Assembly (NCBI GenBank): GCA_029778715.1
Contig: JAKOPT010000045.1
Location: forward strand, 62,001-126,000
Direction: 5' to 3'
Source: Actinomycetes bacterium
GTDB lineage: Bacteria > Actinomycetota > Actinomycetes > Actinomycetales > Dermatophilaceae
DNA: 64,000 nt
Below, piece by piece: positions 25,403-38,099 of the stretch; the first letter of the stretch is position 1, and every line of letters begins with the position of its first letter. The notes below the pieces were generated by a model. The model ran no database searches and had not been told where the DNA came from. It worked only from the letters and a program-made list of their open reading frames with translations. The position numbers and the translations under genes were made by a program.

Positions 25403-25460
25403 ACGCAGAAAGTCGCGTTCACACCCAGAAGTTTGTACGCGCGAACGCGACTTTCTGCGT
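25403..25460. terminator. 18-bp perfect hairpin (family D, copy 1)
   Basis: Arms ACGCAGAAAGTCGCGTTC (25403-25420) and GAACGCGACTTTCTGCGT (25443-25460), loop 22 bases. Related arms (GCGGAAAGT, CGACTTTCCGC) occur at 56292-56349. It lies between repeat units 1 and 2 and downstream of the minus-strand tRNA genes. Confidence 0.5.
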
Positions 25461-25669
25461 GCCGATGCAACGGCTGAGTCGCCAGGTCGTATGCCGAAGC
25501 CGACCATCGCCGATGGTGGAGCCAAGGGTGGAGCCGCTGGGCTACGCCAGCGGCGAATGGGAGGCGAAGCCGACCATCGCCGATGGTGGAGCCAAGGGGA
25601 CGCCCCACGACTCGCTCCGCTCGCCGCGTGGGCCCAGAACCCGAGGGTTCTCGTCCCCAACCTCCACGA

Positions 25670-25703
25670 ATGGGTGAGACCGGCTGACGCCGGTCTCACC
25701 CAT
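25670..25703 (-). terminator. 15-bp hairpin downstream of tRNA-Ala
   Basis: ATGGGTGAGACCGGC (25670-25684) and GCCGGTCTCACCCAT (25689-25703) pair perfectly around a TGAC tetraloop. It is 73 bases beyond the 3' end of the minus-strand tRNA-Ala and is a good candidate for terminating that transcript. Confidence 0.65.
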
Positions 25704-25776
25704 TTGTGGAGCCAAGGGTGGAGCCGCTGGGCTACGCCAGCGGCGAATGCGAGGCGAAGCCGACCCTCGCCGATGG

Positions 25777-25849
25777 TGGAGCCAAGGGGACTCGAACCCC
25801 TAACCCCCTGCTTGCAAAGCAGGTGCGCTACCAATTGCGCCATGGCCCC
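25777..25849 (-). tRNA. tRNA-Ala (anticodon TGC)
   Basis: A 73-base cloverleaf on the minus strand: acceptor GGGGCCA pairs with TGGCTCC and includes the G3-U70 wobble that identifies alanine tRNAs. The anticodon loop reads CTTTGCAAG and the T arm contains GGTTCGAGTCC. The 3' CCA is not encoded. It follows tRNA-Ile and the DLW-39 gene downstream of gyrA, a standard actinobacterial arrangement. Confidence 0.97.
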
Positions 25850-25916
25850 GAGAAAGTGCCAGCCCGAGCGGAACGGGACGACACGGCATACGAGAAAGCG
25901 GGTCAGCCGCCCACGC

Positions 25917-26039
25917 TCAGTTGGCGTCCGGTGCGGTCGCCTCGGCCCACAACCGCTGGTCGGCCTCTCCTTGACGACGTTTGCGCTGCACCAGCACCGC
26001 CGCGGCGACTGCGGCCGCAACGAGGACGAGTTTCTTCAT
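25917..26039 (-). CDS. DLW-39 family small protein
   Basis: A 40-residue protein, MKKLVLVAAAVAAAVLV then QRKRRQGEADQRLWAEATAP and an AN end. The layout (Lys-Lys start, one hydrophobic helix, a basic cluster, then an LW-containing acidic segment) is that of the DLW-39 family, named for its motif and length, which lies between or beside the tRNA-Ile and tRNA-Ala genes downstream of gyrA in Actinobacteria. Here the motif reads RLW instead of DLW. It lies between the two tRNA genes on the same strand. Its function is unknown; a membrane-associated role is inferred from the helix. Confidence 0.85.
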   Translation of the reverse strand: MKKLVLVAAAVAAAVLVQRKRRQGEADQRLWAEATAPDAN

Positions 26040-26074
26040 GAGTGGGCACCGCCTTGGTCGGGGTACGCGGTTGG

Positions 26075-26148
26075 TGGGCCTAACAGGACTTGAACCTGTG
26101 GCCTCTTCCTTATCAGGGAAGCGCTCTAACCGTCTGAGCTATAGGCCC
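26075..26148 (-). tRNA. tRNA-Ile (anticodon GAT)
   Basis: A 74-base cloverleaf on the minus strand beginning GGGCCTATAGCTCAG, with anticodon loop CTGATAAG and a GGTTCAAGTCC T arm; the acceptor closes with TAGGCCC and discriminator A. It lies between the DUF3566 gene and the DLW-39 gene, on the gyrase strand. Confidence 0.97.
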
Positions 26149-26324
26149 GTCACCGCATCCGGTGTCGCCCGCCGCGATGCGGTGGGCACGAGGATCGAGG
26201 CTACCTCACGGTGGCCCGACCGGGCAAAACGATCGGTGTGCCGTCATCCCGGCGGAAGGCGCCGCTGCGCGCGAGCCTAGTGCTCGAGCGGGGGTAACGG
26301 TGAACCGACCCCGTCGGTGCGCCG

Positions 26325-27164
26325 TCAGTCGTCGGTCAGCGTGAGCTGCAGCCCGCCGACGAGCGAGGCCGACACGTTGTAGAGGTATGCCGCGAGCGTG
26401 GACAGCGCGGTGACGAAGAAGACATCGATGACAGCGAAGACCACGGACAACGAGACGACGCGCCCGAGACCGATGTAGTCGGTGATGTCGAACTTCTTGT
26501 CACCGTCTTGAATGATCGAGCCGAGCAGGCGGTTGATCTGATCGAAGGCGCCCATCCCCTTGAACACCAACCACAGCATGGTGACCGCCACGACCATGGC
26601 CACGCCCAGCGCCACGGAGAGCAAGAACGACATTTTCAAGGCGGACCACGGGTCGACGCGCGAGAGGGTCAGCCGCACCCGGCGGCCCGGTGCAGATGTC
26701 GATGATGGCTCGGGCCGAGTTGCCTTCGCCGGGGTCTTCCCTGTCGCAGAACCCTTGCCCAGCGAAGACACCTTCGCCTTCATTCCGGCCACGATGCCGC
26801 CCGCGCCCCCCGCGCCCCCCGCGCGCCCCGCGCCGGCCGTGGCCCGCCCGGCGCCATCAGCAGTGCGAGTTGCGGAGGCCGCGGGAGCGACCACGCCACC
26901 CCCGTCCGTGACGTCGACCGTTCCCTTCTTGCCCTCGGAGTCAGTCTTACCGGTTGCTTCCTGATCGGCTGTGGCCGCGGTGGCACGATCGCCCCGGACG
27001 GCACCATCCATGCGCCCGTCACCCGCCTTGCTCTCGCCCGCCGCCGCGCCAGAGGCGTCACCATCGGCCGCGGCTGCACGCTCCGCTTCCGCGCTGGCAC
27101 CCTCGGCGGGCGCAACGACCCGGGGCAACTGCTCGGTGGGATCGCTGGACTGGCCGGGGGTCAC
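26325..27164 (-). CDS. DUF3566 transmembrane protein downstream of gyrA
   Basis: A 279-residue protein. The first 150 residues are a low-complexity cytoplasmic tail rich in Ala, Gly, Asp and Thr. The conserved DUF3566 region follows: [19 protein letters not shown], two membrane helices (about 182-204 and 233-258), [11 protein letters not shown] and the C-terminal [18 protein letters not shown]. This gene regularly follows gyrA in Actinobacteria; the mycobacterial relative is Rv0007. GTG 27164 overlaps the gyrA stop (GTGA), so translation is coupled. Function is unknown. The overlap region also contains a copy of the iterated octamer (27164-27171). Confidence 0.9.
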   Translation of the reverse strand: MTPGQSSDPTEQLPRVVAPAEGASAEAERAAAADGDASGAAAGESKAGDGRMDGAVRGDRATAATADQEATGKTDSEGKKGTVDVTDGGGVVAPAASATRTADGAGRATAGAGRAGGAGGAGGIVAGMKAKVSSLGKGSATGKTPAKATRPEPSSTSAPGRRVRLTLSRVDPWSALKMSFLLSVALGVAMVVAVTMLWLVFKGMGAFDQINRLLGSIIQDGDKKFDITDYIGLGRVVSLSVVFAVIDVFFVTALSTLAAYLYNVSASLVGGLQLTLTDD

Positions 27165-29764
27165 GGCATACCTCCATCGTCATCACCCGGGACCAACGGG
27201 CCCTGGGAGGCAGGGTCGAGCGGCTCCGGGGAGGCAGTGTCTGTCTCGCCCGACGGTACGGCATCGGTGCTCGGCTCCGCACCTTCATCCACGGCGCGCT
27301 CGACGTTGCGGGCAACGGCCACGATGGCGTCCCCGGCGCGCGGGCGGGCGAAGGCGACACCCATCGTGTTGCGCCCGGTCAGCCGCACCTCATCGACGCG
27401 GGCCCGCATGATGTTGCCCTTCTCGAAGACGACAAGCACCTCGTCGTCGTCCGCGACGGTCAAGGCCCCGACGAGGTCCCCGCCCTTGTCCGACAATCTG
27501 GCCACGGCCACTCCGAGAATGGCACGCCCCTTGACGTTCCACTCACTCACCTTGGAGCGCTTGGCCAGCCCGGACTCGAACACGACGAACACGTCCGGGT
27601 CGGTCCCGGCCTCGATAACCGACATGGACAGCAACGAATCGGTCCCGCGGAACTTCATCCCGGTCACCCCGGACGTCGCCCGCCCCATCGGCCGCAGCGT
27701 CGCGTCGTCGGCGTGGAAGCGCACCGACTGCCCCTTGCGCGAGACGAGGAGCAGGTCGTCATCCGCGCTGGTCAGGCCGACGCCGACCAATGTGTCACCC
27801 TCCCGCAGGTTGACGGCGATGAGGCCACCGGAGCGCGGGGAGTCGTACTCGGCGAGACGGGTCTTTTTCACCAGTCCGCTCTTGGTCGCCAAGACGAGGT
27901 ATGCCGCGTCGTCGTAGGCCTTGATCGCGAGCACCTGGGCGATTTCCTCACCCGGCTGGAAGGCCATGATGTTGGCGACGTGCTGGCCCTTGGCGTCGCG
28001 CCCGGCGTCGGGCAGTTCGTAGGCCTTGGCCCGATAGACCCGCCCCAAGGTGGTGAAGAACAGCAGCCAGTGGTGGGAGGTGGTCGCGAAGAAGTGCTCG
28101 ACCATGTCCTCGCCGCGCAGCGCCGCCCCCTTGACACCTTTGCCGCCGCGCCGCTGGGTGCGGTAGGCGTCGACGCGGGTTCGCTTGGCGTAGCCCCCGC
28201 GGGTGATGGTGACGACGACATCCTCTTGGGGGATGAGGTCCTCCACGGACATGTCCCCGTCGAAGGGCACCATGGCGGTGCGCCGCTCGTCGCCGAACCG
28301 CTTGACGATGTCGCCGAGTTCGTCGGCGACGATGCCGCGCTGACGGCTCGGGGTGGCCAGGATGTCCTGGTAGTCCTCGATCTGGGCCTGCAACTCGTCG
28401 TGGTCGCGGATGATCTTTTCCCGCTCCAGGGCCGCCAACCGCCGCAACTGCATGTCGAGGATGGCACGCGCCTGGTCCTCGTCGATGTCGAGCATCGCCA
28501 TCAACCCGTCGCGGGCCTGCTCGACGGTCCGGCTGCGCCGGATCAAGGCGATGACCTCGTCGAGTTGGTCGAGGGCCTTGAGCAGCCCACGCAAGATGTG
28601 AATCTCGCGTTCGGCCTTGGCCAGCCGGTATGCCGTCCGGCGCTGGATGACGTCGATCTGGTGCTCGACCCAGTGCCGGATGAAGGCGTCGATGGGCAGC
28701 GTGCGGGGCACGCCGTCAACGAGGGCCAACATGTTGGCGCCGAAGTTGGTCTGCAGTTGGGTGTGCTTGTAGAGGTTGTTGAGGACGACCTTGGGCACGG
28801 CGTCCTTTTTGAGGACGATGACGAGGCGCTGCCCGGTGCGCCCGGACGTTTCGTCGCGGATGTCCGCGATGCCGGCGAGGCGGCCGTCCTTGACGTGCTC
28901 GGCGATCTTCTGGGCGAGTGAGTCCGGGTTGACCTGGTAGGGCAACTCGGTGACGACCAGGCACATCCGGCCCTGGATCTCCTCGGTTTCCACGACCGCG
29001 CGCATGATGATCGAGCCGCGCCCGGTGCGGTAGGCGTCCTCGGTCCCCCGGTGCCCCATGATGAGGGCGCCGGTCGGGAAGTCCGGGCCCTTGATCTCGC
29101 GCATGACCGCCTCGAGGGTCTCCTCGCGGCTGGCGTCGGGGTGGGCGAGCACCCACTGGGCGGCGGCGGCCACTTCGCGCAGGTTGTGCGGCGGGATCTG
29201 GGTGGCCATCCCGACGGCGATCCCCGAGGACCCGTTGACGAGCAGGTTGGGGAAACGGCTGGGTAGCACCTCCGGTTCGAGGGTCTTGCCGTCGTAGTTG
29301 GGTTTGAAGTCGACGGTGTCCTGGTCGATGTCGCGGACCATTTCGACCGAAAGGGGCGCCATCCGGCACTCGGTGTACCGCGGCGCCGCCGCCGGGTCGT
29401 CCCCGGGCGAGCCGAAGTTGCCCTGCCCCTGCACGAGCGGGTAGCGCATCGACCAGTCCTGGACCAGCCGCACGAGCGCGTCGTAGATCGCGCTGTCACC
29501 ATGGGGGTGGTACTGCCCCATGACGTCGCCGACGACCCGGCTGCACTTGTTGAAGCCCCGGTCCGGGCGGTAACCGCCGTCCCACATGGCATAGAGCACC
29601 CGCCGATGCACCGGCTTGAGCCCATCGCGCACGTCGGGCAGCGCCCGCGACACGATGACCGACATCGCGTACTCGATGTAGCTCTGCTGCATCTCCAGGT
29701 TGAGATCGCGCGGCTCGACCCGGTCGCCCCCCGTGGTCAGCGTCCCGTTGGTGTCGTCACTCAT
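27161..29764 (-). CDS. gyrA: DNA gyrase subunit A
   Basis: An 867-residue type II topoisomerase subunit that cuts and rejoins DNA to introduce negative supercoils. The catalytic tyrosine is Tyr130 in APRYTECRM. The quinolone-resistance region reads [17 protein letters not shown], keeping Ser91 and Asp95 (the positions of E. coli Ser83 and Asp87), so it looks wild type. The C-terminal beta-pinwheel begins around 520 and contains the GyrA box (QRRGGKG). A 40-residue acidic tail ends the protein. ATG 29764 has AAGGAA upstream. It lies 249 bases after gyrB, with two family A palindromes in the gap, and overlaps the DUF3566 gene. Confidence 0.99.
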   Translation of the reverse strand: MSDDTNGTLTTGGDRVEPRDLNLEMQQSYIEYAMSVIVSRALPDVRDGLKPVHRRVLYAMWDGGYRPDRGFNKCSRVVGDVMGQYHPHGDSAIYDALVRLVQDWSMRYPLVQGQGNFGSPGDDPAAAPRYTECRMAPLSVEMVRDIDQDTVDFKPNYDGKTLEPEVLPSRFPNLLVNGSSGIAVGMATQIPPHNLREVAAAAQWVLAHPDASREETLEAVMREIKGPDFPTGALIMGHRGTEDAYRTGRGSIIMRAVVETEEIQGRMCLVVTELPYQVNPDSLAQKIAEHVKDGRLAGIADIRDETSGRTGQRLVIVLKKDAVPKVVLNNLYKHTQLQTNFGANMLALVDGVPRTLPIDAFIRHWVEHQIDVIQRRTAYRLAKAEREIHILRGLLKALDQLDEVIALIRRSRTVEQARDGLMAMLDIDEDQARAILDMQLRRLAALEREKIIRDHDELQAQIEDYQDILATPSRQRGIVADELGDIVKRFGDERRTAMVPFDGDMSVEDLIPQEDVVVTITRGGYAKRTRVDAYRTQRRGGKGVKGAALRGEDMVEHFFATTSHHWLLFFTTLGRVYRAKAYELPDAGRDAKGQHVANIMAFQPGEEIAQVLAIKAYDDAAYLVLATKSGLVKKTRLAEYDSPRSGGLIAVNLREGDTLVGVGLTSADDDLLLVSRKGQSVRFHADDATLRPMGRATSGVTGMKFRGTDSLLSMSVIEAGTDPDVFVVFESGLAKRSKVSEWNVKGRAILGVAVARLSDKGGDLVGALTVADDDEVLVVFEKGNIMRARVDEVRLTGRNTMGVAFARPRAGDAIVAVARNVERAVDEGAEPSTDAVPSGETDTASPEPLDPASQGPLVPGDDDGGMP

Positions 29765-29850
29765 GCGTTGTTCCTTCGGTGGTGCTCGTCACGATGCTGC
29801 TGCTGCGCGCGCTGCTGGTGCCCGGAGTGCTGCTGTCCCCGCCCCGTCCC

Positions 29851-29915
29851 GTCAACAATCGACCAATAGGTGGGTTGTTGACGGTAAACAACCCACCTAT
29901 TGGTCGATTGTTGAC
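29851..29915. repeat. Dyad repeat family A, back-to-back copies 2 and 3
   Basis: Copy 29851-29882 and an inverted copy 29884-29915 are separated by one base, so the whole stretch can also fold as one long hairpin. They lie between gyrB and gyrA. One arm has GTAAACAACC in place of GTCAACAATC. Confidence 0.9.
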
Positions 29916-30013
29916 GGGTATGCCGTGCCGCCCGCGTGCGCAGGCGGACGGGACTGCGGCCCGACCGCGCGATTCGCGGAGCCGGAGGCCGGCGCGAGCA
30001 CACGGCATACGCA

Positions 30014-34449
<4,436 letters not shown>

Positions 34450-35037
34450 ATGCCCAGCCTTGGCCATTCCTCGCTCCAGGAAGCGCCCGTGGCACCACGC
34501 GGCATCACTCGGCGTTCGGTGGCGACCGGACTTGCCTGGGCCTCGCCCGTCATCGCCATCGCCGCGGCCGCGCCCGCCATGGCGACCTCCGGACCACAGC
34601 CGGCCGTCGTCCCGGGCAGCGCCTGCAAGTTGCCCGGCAGTAGTTGCGACCCGCTCGTCAAGGGCTATCTCTTCCAGTTCACGGTGTCCAACCCGTCACC
34701 AGTCCCGGTGTGGCTTTACACCGGCGGCACCTACGGGCCGACGATCACCGACGACAGCCCGATCCTCGACCTGACGTACGAGAAGGCCCGGGTCGGCGGC
34801 ATCCTCTACAACCCGGGGCAGCACATCCCCATCCCTGCCAACACGACGGCGATCGTGTACCTCAACGCTGGAGTCAGCGCCAACAGCCAGAACGTCCAGG
34901 ACATCACCATCGTCGTGACGTTGCAGTGGGGGCACAACTCCAATCCCGCCCTCGATACCGATCACGTGGGCGAGCCGGTCGTCGCGACCCTCTACTCCCC
35001 CGACACCCCGCCCTGCAAGAACTGCACCGTCAACTGA
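34450..35037 (+). CDS. Secreted protein with twin-arginine-type signal, unknown function
   Basis: A 195-residue protein. The N-terminus carries ITRRSVATGLAWASPVIAIA and then AAAAPAMA, a twin-arginine (Arg21-Arg22) signal with a likely cleavage after AMA near residue 45. The mature part has beta-rich character (YLFQFTVSNPSPVPVWLYTGG, ITIVVTLQWGHN) and two Cys pairs, CKLPGSSC near its start and CKNC at the end, which could form disulfides outside the cell. No enzyme motif is visible. Proteins with this signal style are common in Micrococcales surface proteomes. A GGGGAC stretch precedes the ATG. It stands alone after the gene-poor region. Confidence 0.75.
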   Translation: MPSLGHSSLQEAPVAPRGITRRSVATGLAWASPVIAIAAAAPAMATSGPQPAVVPGSACKLPGSSCDPLVKGYLFQFTVSNPSPVPVWLYTGGTYGPTITDDSPILDLTYEKARVGGILYNPGQHIPIPANTTAIVYLNAGVSANSQNVQDITIVVTLQWGHNSNPALDTDHVGEPVVATLYSPDTPPCKNCTVN

Positions 35038-35123
35038 CCTTCGTCGGCCAACAACGCCTCGTGCCGCCGGAGGGGTGCGACGTGGGTTGACCGCTGCTCG
35101 GTCAGCGCCCGCCGCCGCCTTCG

Positions 35124-37409
35124 GTGACAATGACCGGTATGCCGGCCGCCCCCGACTCGACGCCGATCATCTGGTCCGTCGCCGTGGAACGCGGGCTGCG
35201 GTGGAGTCTGCTCGTGTTGCAGTCGCTCCACATGCTCACCGCGGTCACGGTGGGCATCGCCTTCCTACCCGCGGCCTCGCCCGCCTCGATCGCGGCCCTG
35301 ATGCTGCTCGGGGCGGCCCAAGTGCTGCAGGCCGTCACTCTCGTGCGGGATCGGTGGCCGCGGCTGACGCCGCCGCTGGTGACCCTGGGCACCGGGCTCG
35401 CCGTCATCGTCCTCACCTCGCTCATGCCGGTGTCGCCCTCGCTCGCTGACATCTGGTGGCCCACGGCGCTCGTCATTTCGGCGGTCAGTTTCGCCGTCAT
35501 CCGCGATCCGCGGCGGGGGTGGCTGTGGGCTCTCGGTCTGCTCGGGGTCAACCTCGCCCTGCGGCTCCACTATTGGCAACCCAGCCCCGACCTGCCCACG
35601 TTGTCCCGGAGCGCGCAGGTCGCTGCCGAAACCGGCCAGTTGCTCGCGTTCGTCACCTGCGCTTGGCTGGCGTCCCGGGTCGTGCGCCGGGCCGCTCGCG
35701 CCGCGGACATCGATATCGAGGCGGGCCGTGAGATGCGGGCTCAGTTTCGCCGGGACCAGGCGGCGGCGACCCAGGAATCCGAGGCCGCGCGGTTCGTTCA
35801 TGACGAGGTGCTCTATACGTTGCGCCTGATCGCGATGGATCGTGCTGCCGTCCCAGCCACCGATGCCGTCGAGGCGGCCGCCCGACTGCGCACCCTCCTC
35901 GACAACCCGGTGCAGCGTACCGTCTCCCGGGGCCTCATGGCCGAACTCCGGGCCGTCGTCGCCGACGAACCGGCACTCATCGTCACGCTCACCGGCCCGG
36001 AGCGCGTCGCCGTGCCCACGCATGTCACCGATGCCCTCGTCGGCGCGGTCCGCGAAACCCTGCGCGACATCGCCCGCCACGCCGGTGTCGAACAAGCGCA
36101 GGTGGAGGTACGCCTCTCCCGGGTCGACCTCGCGGTCACCGTCTCGGACGACGGCCACGGCTTCGACCCGGAGGGTATACCGACCCGGGCCGGACTGGCC
36201 GACTCGGTCATTGCCCGCCTCGAGGAAATCGGCGCGTCGGTCACGGTGAGCAGCAGCAGCGGCCACGGCACCCAACTGCGCATCTCGTGGAGCCCATTGC
36301 CGGTCAGCACCCGGGCGCCGGTGATGGGCGGCGGGTCCGTCCCGCGCCTGCTGCCGGCCGCCGCCGCCCTGGTCGTGCCGCTCCTCCTCCAGGGCCCATG
36401 GCTCTTGATCTGGCTCGGCGCTCAACTGACCCAACCATTCGTCGCGGCGGTCGCCACCTTGGGCCTGCTCGCCATCGGCTTGGCTGCGCTGCATTCGGGC
36501 CTGCGCGCACCGCTGGGCACGCCCGCGGCATACGGACTCATCGCGGTCGCTTGGGCCGCCACGGCCCTCAACGTCGCCCTCCTCCCGAGCCGCGGCGCGC
36601 ACCCACGACTGCTGTTCCTCGTGCTCGGAGCGGCGGCCATCCCGTCGATCCTCTCGCTCTACCGGCCGCTTCGAGAGTCGGCCGTCGCCGGAATCGGCAT
36701 CAGCGCCGTCGTGACGATCCACACCGCGCTGCGCCTGCCCCCCGGATCGTCCTGGTTGCCGTATGCCCCGGTGGCCATCGCCCCCCTCGTCTACGTGGCG
36801 ATCGGGGTGCTCGTGCGTCGACTGGTCGATCATTGGGCCTACACCCTGTGGCTCATCGAAGAGGATTGGGTGGCCGGCCAGGGCGCCGAAGTCGGCGACG
36901 AGTTGTTCGCCGCCCACGTCCGCGCCCGGCTCGACGGCGTGCGTCCGAGCCTGCTCGCCTTCCTCGCCACGGTGACCGCCACACCGAGCATGGTCGCGAC
37001 GACGGCCACCCGGACCCGGGCCGCCCGGTTGGAGGAGGTGGTCCGCGAGACGATGCCTCTCGATCCCGCTCTCGCCTCGGAATGCGCCCGGCTCCGGCTC
37101 GCCGGGTGCGTCGTCGCGATCCGATTCGTGCCCGACACGCCCCCGACCATGCACGCCGACCTCGCCACCGTCCTGGCCCGACTCCACCTGGGCCACAAGC
37201 CGCTCACGGTCACCCTCACCGTGCTGGAACACCCCAACGGCTGGCGGCTCTCGGTCGTCGTGCGACCCGGGGCATCGGTCCCGGTGCCCACGGACCTCCC
37301 GGCCGGCTGGGAAGCCACCCCGGGGGATGTGCTCCACGTCACCCGGCTGGTCACCACCGCGCTTGGGGTCGATCGTCGTGAACTCATCGGAGCCGGTCCC
37401 CGACAATGA
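35124..37409 (+). CDS. Large NarL-type sensor histidine kinase with a second membrane module
   Basis: A 761-residue membrane protein. The first half is a complete kinase: about five helices (20-190), a HisKA_3-like H-box with His226 in RFVHDEVLYTLRLI, and a GHKL ATPase (ETLRDIARHAGV N-box variant, DDGHGFDPEG G1 box, GHGTQLRI). From about 400 a second set of six helices follows, then a cytosolic part (LDGVRPSLLAFLATV, RPGASVPVP) shaped like another kinase core but lacking phosphoacceptor His and ATP boxes. The protein thus looks like a tandem duplication whose second copy has become a sensor or pseudokinase. The start (GTG 35124, or ATG 35130 or 35139) is uncertain. Its stop overlaps the response regulator start (ATGA). 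Confidence 0.85.
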   Translation: MTMTGMPAAPDSTPIIWSVAVERGLRWSLLVLQSLHMLTAVTVGIAFLPAASPASIAALMLLGAAQVLQAVTLVRDRWPRLTPPLVTLGTGLAVIVLTSLMPVSPSLADIWWPTALVISAVSFAVIRDPRRGWLWALGLLGVNLALRLHYWQPSPDLPTLSRSAQVAAETGQLLAFVTCAWLASRVVRRAARAADIDIEAGREMRAQFRRDQAAATQESEAARFVHDEVLYTLRLIAMDRAAVPATDAVEAAARLRTLLDNPVQRTVSRGLMAELRAVVADEPALIVTLTGPERVAVPTHVTDALVGAVRETLRDIARHAGVEQAQVEVRLSRVDLAVTVSDDGHGFDPEGIPTRAGLADSVIARLEEIGASVTVSSSSGHGTQLRISWSPLPVSTRAPVMGGGSVPRLLPAAAALVVPLLLQGPWLLIWLGAQLTQPFVAAVATLGLLAIGLAALHSGLRAPLGTPAAYGLIAVAWAATALNVALLPSRGAHPRLLFLVLGAAAIPSILSLYRPLRESAVAGIGISAVVTIHTALRLPPGSSWLPYAPVAIAPLVYVAIGVLVRRLVDHWAYTLWLIEEDWVAGQGAEVGDELFAAHVRARLDGVRPSLLAFLATVTATPSMVATTATRTRAARLEEVVRETMPLDPALASECARLRLAGCVVAIRFVPDTPPTMHADLATVLARLHLGHKPLTVTLTVLEHPNGWRLSVVVRPGASVPVPTDLPAGWEATPGDVLHVTRLVTTALGVDRRELIGAGPRQ

Positions 37410-38092
37410 CCCGTATGCCGTTGCGCCTCGTTGCCGTCGACGATCACCCGATCGTCGTCGCCGGACTGGTCGCCCTGCTCACCGGGCCCGAGAACGACCT
37501 CGACCTGGTCCATACCGCGACCTCCTGGCCGGCGCTCGAGGAGGAGTTGCGCCACCTCGACCCTCCCGACCTGGCCCTTGTCGACCTGAACCGCTCCGAC
37601 GGGACCGCCCCGGAAGTCGCAGTGGCCGGGTTGGCGGCCCGCGGCATACCGGTCGTCATCATCACCTCCGAAATGCGACCCGTGCCGATCCGCCGCGCGC
37701 TCGCGGCCGGCGCTCGCGGCCTCGCCCTCAAGTCCGACCCGATCGAGGACATGCTCGACGTCATTCGCACGACGGCGGCCGGGGAGCAGGCGTGGAGCAG
37801 TGACATCGCCTTCGCCCTCCTGTCCGACCGCCACCTCGTCGGCGAACTGGCCCCTCGCGAACTGGAAGCCCTCTCCCTGCTCGCCGAGGGCTGGCCGCGC
37901 AAGAGCATCGGTCGGCGCATGGACCCCCCGGTGTCCACGACCACCGTCATCACCCATCTCACCCGAGCCATGGGGCGCTATCGCGATCTCGGTCGCGCCG
38001 TCGACGCCCCCGGAGACGCCGCGCGGGCGGCCGGGTCGCCTGCGGCGCCACCGACGGCCGCTGACCGCACCAGAGGGGACGGACAGTTCTAG
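37406..38092 (+). CDS. NarL/LuxR family response regulator
   Basis: A 228-residue regulator coupled to the upstream kinase by an ATGA overlap. The receiver domain (8-125) has the acidic pair Asp12-Asp13 and a phosphoacceptor Asp at about 60 (ALVDLNRSDG); the conserved Lys is in LALKSDP. The C-terminal LuxR-type helix-turn-helix is in LAPRELEALSLLAEGWPRKS and VSTTTVITHLTRAMGRY. The tail is Ala/Pro-rich. Its target genes are unknown; the convergent M4 protease gene lies only seven bases from its stop on the other strand and so is probably not co-transcribed. Confidence 0.9.
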   Translation: MTRMPLRLVAVDDHPIVVAGLVALLTGPENDLDLVHTATSWPALEEELRHLDPPDLALVDLNRSDGTAPEVAVAGLAARGIPVVIITSEMRPVPIRRALAAGARGLALKSDPIEDMLDVIRTTAAGEQAWSSDIAFALLSDRHLVGELAPRELEALSLLAEGWPRKSIGRRMDPPVSTTTVITHLTRAMGRYRDLGRAVDAPGDAARAAGSPAAPPTAADRTRGDGQF

Positions 38093-38099
38093 AGCGGCA

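Larger units (their letters stand above)
25337..25770. repeat. Array of three 60-bp repeats next to tRNA-Ala
   Basis: Units at 25337-25396, 25521-25580 and 25711-25770 begin GCCAAGGGTGGAGCCGCTGG and end GAGGCGAAGCCGACC(A/C)TCGC; they are 184 and 190 bases apart. Each contains a small GCCGCTGG...CCAGCGGC hairpin. The flanks GGTGGAGCCAAGGG repeat the 3' end of the adjacent tRNA-Ala, so the array looks built from duplicated tRNA-end sequence. No gene is visible from 25264 to 25776. Confidence 0.85.

Noticed and set aside
25337-25770. CRISPR array next to tRNA-Ala
   Set aside because: Only three 60-bp units with unequal ~125-bp spacers containing hairpins and repeated tRNA-end sequence; no cas genes.
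27161-29764. Quinolone-resistance mutation in gyrA
   Set aside because: Ser91 and Asp95, the key positions, are the susceptible residues.
29851-29915. Inverted ends of an insertion sequence
   Set aside because: The back-to-back palindromes enclose one base, no transposase is near, and the same element recurs in simple gaps.
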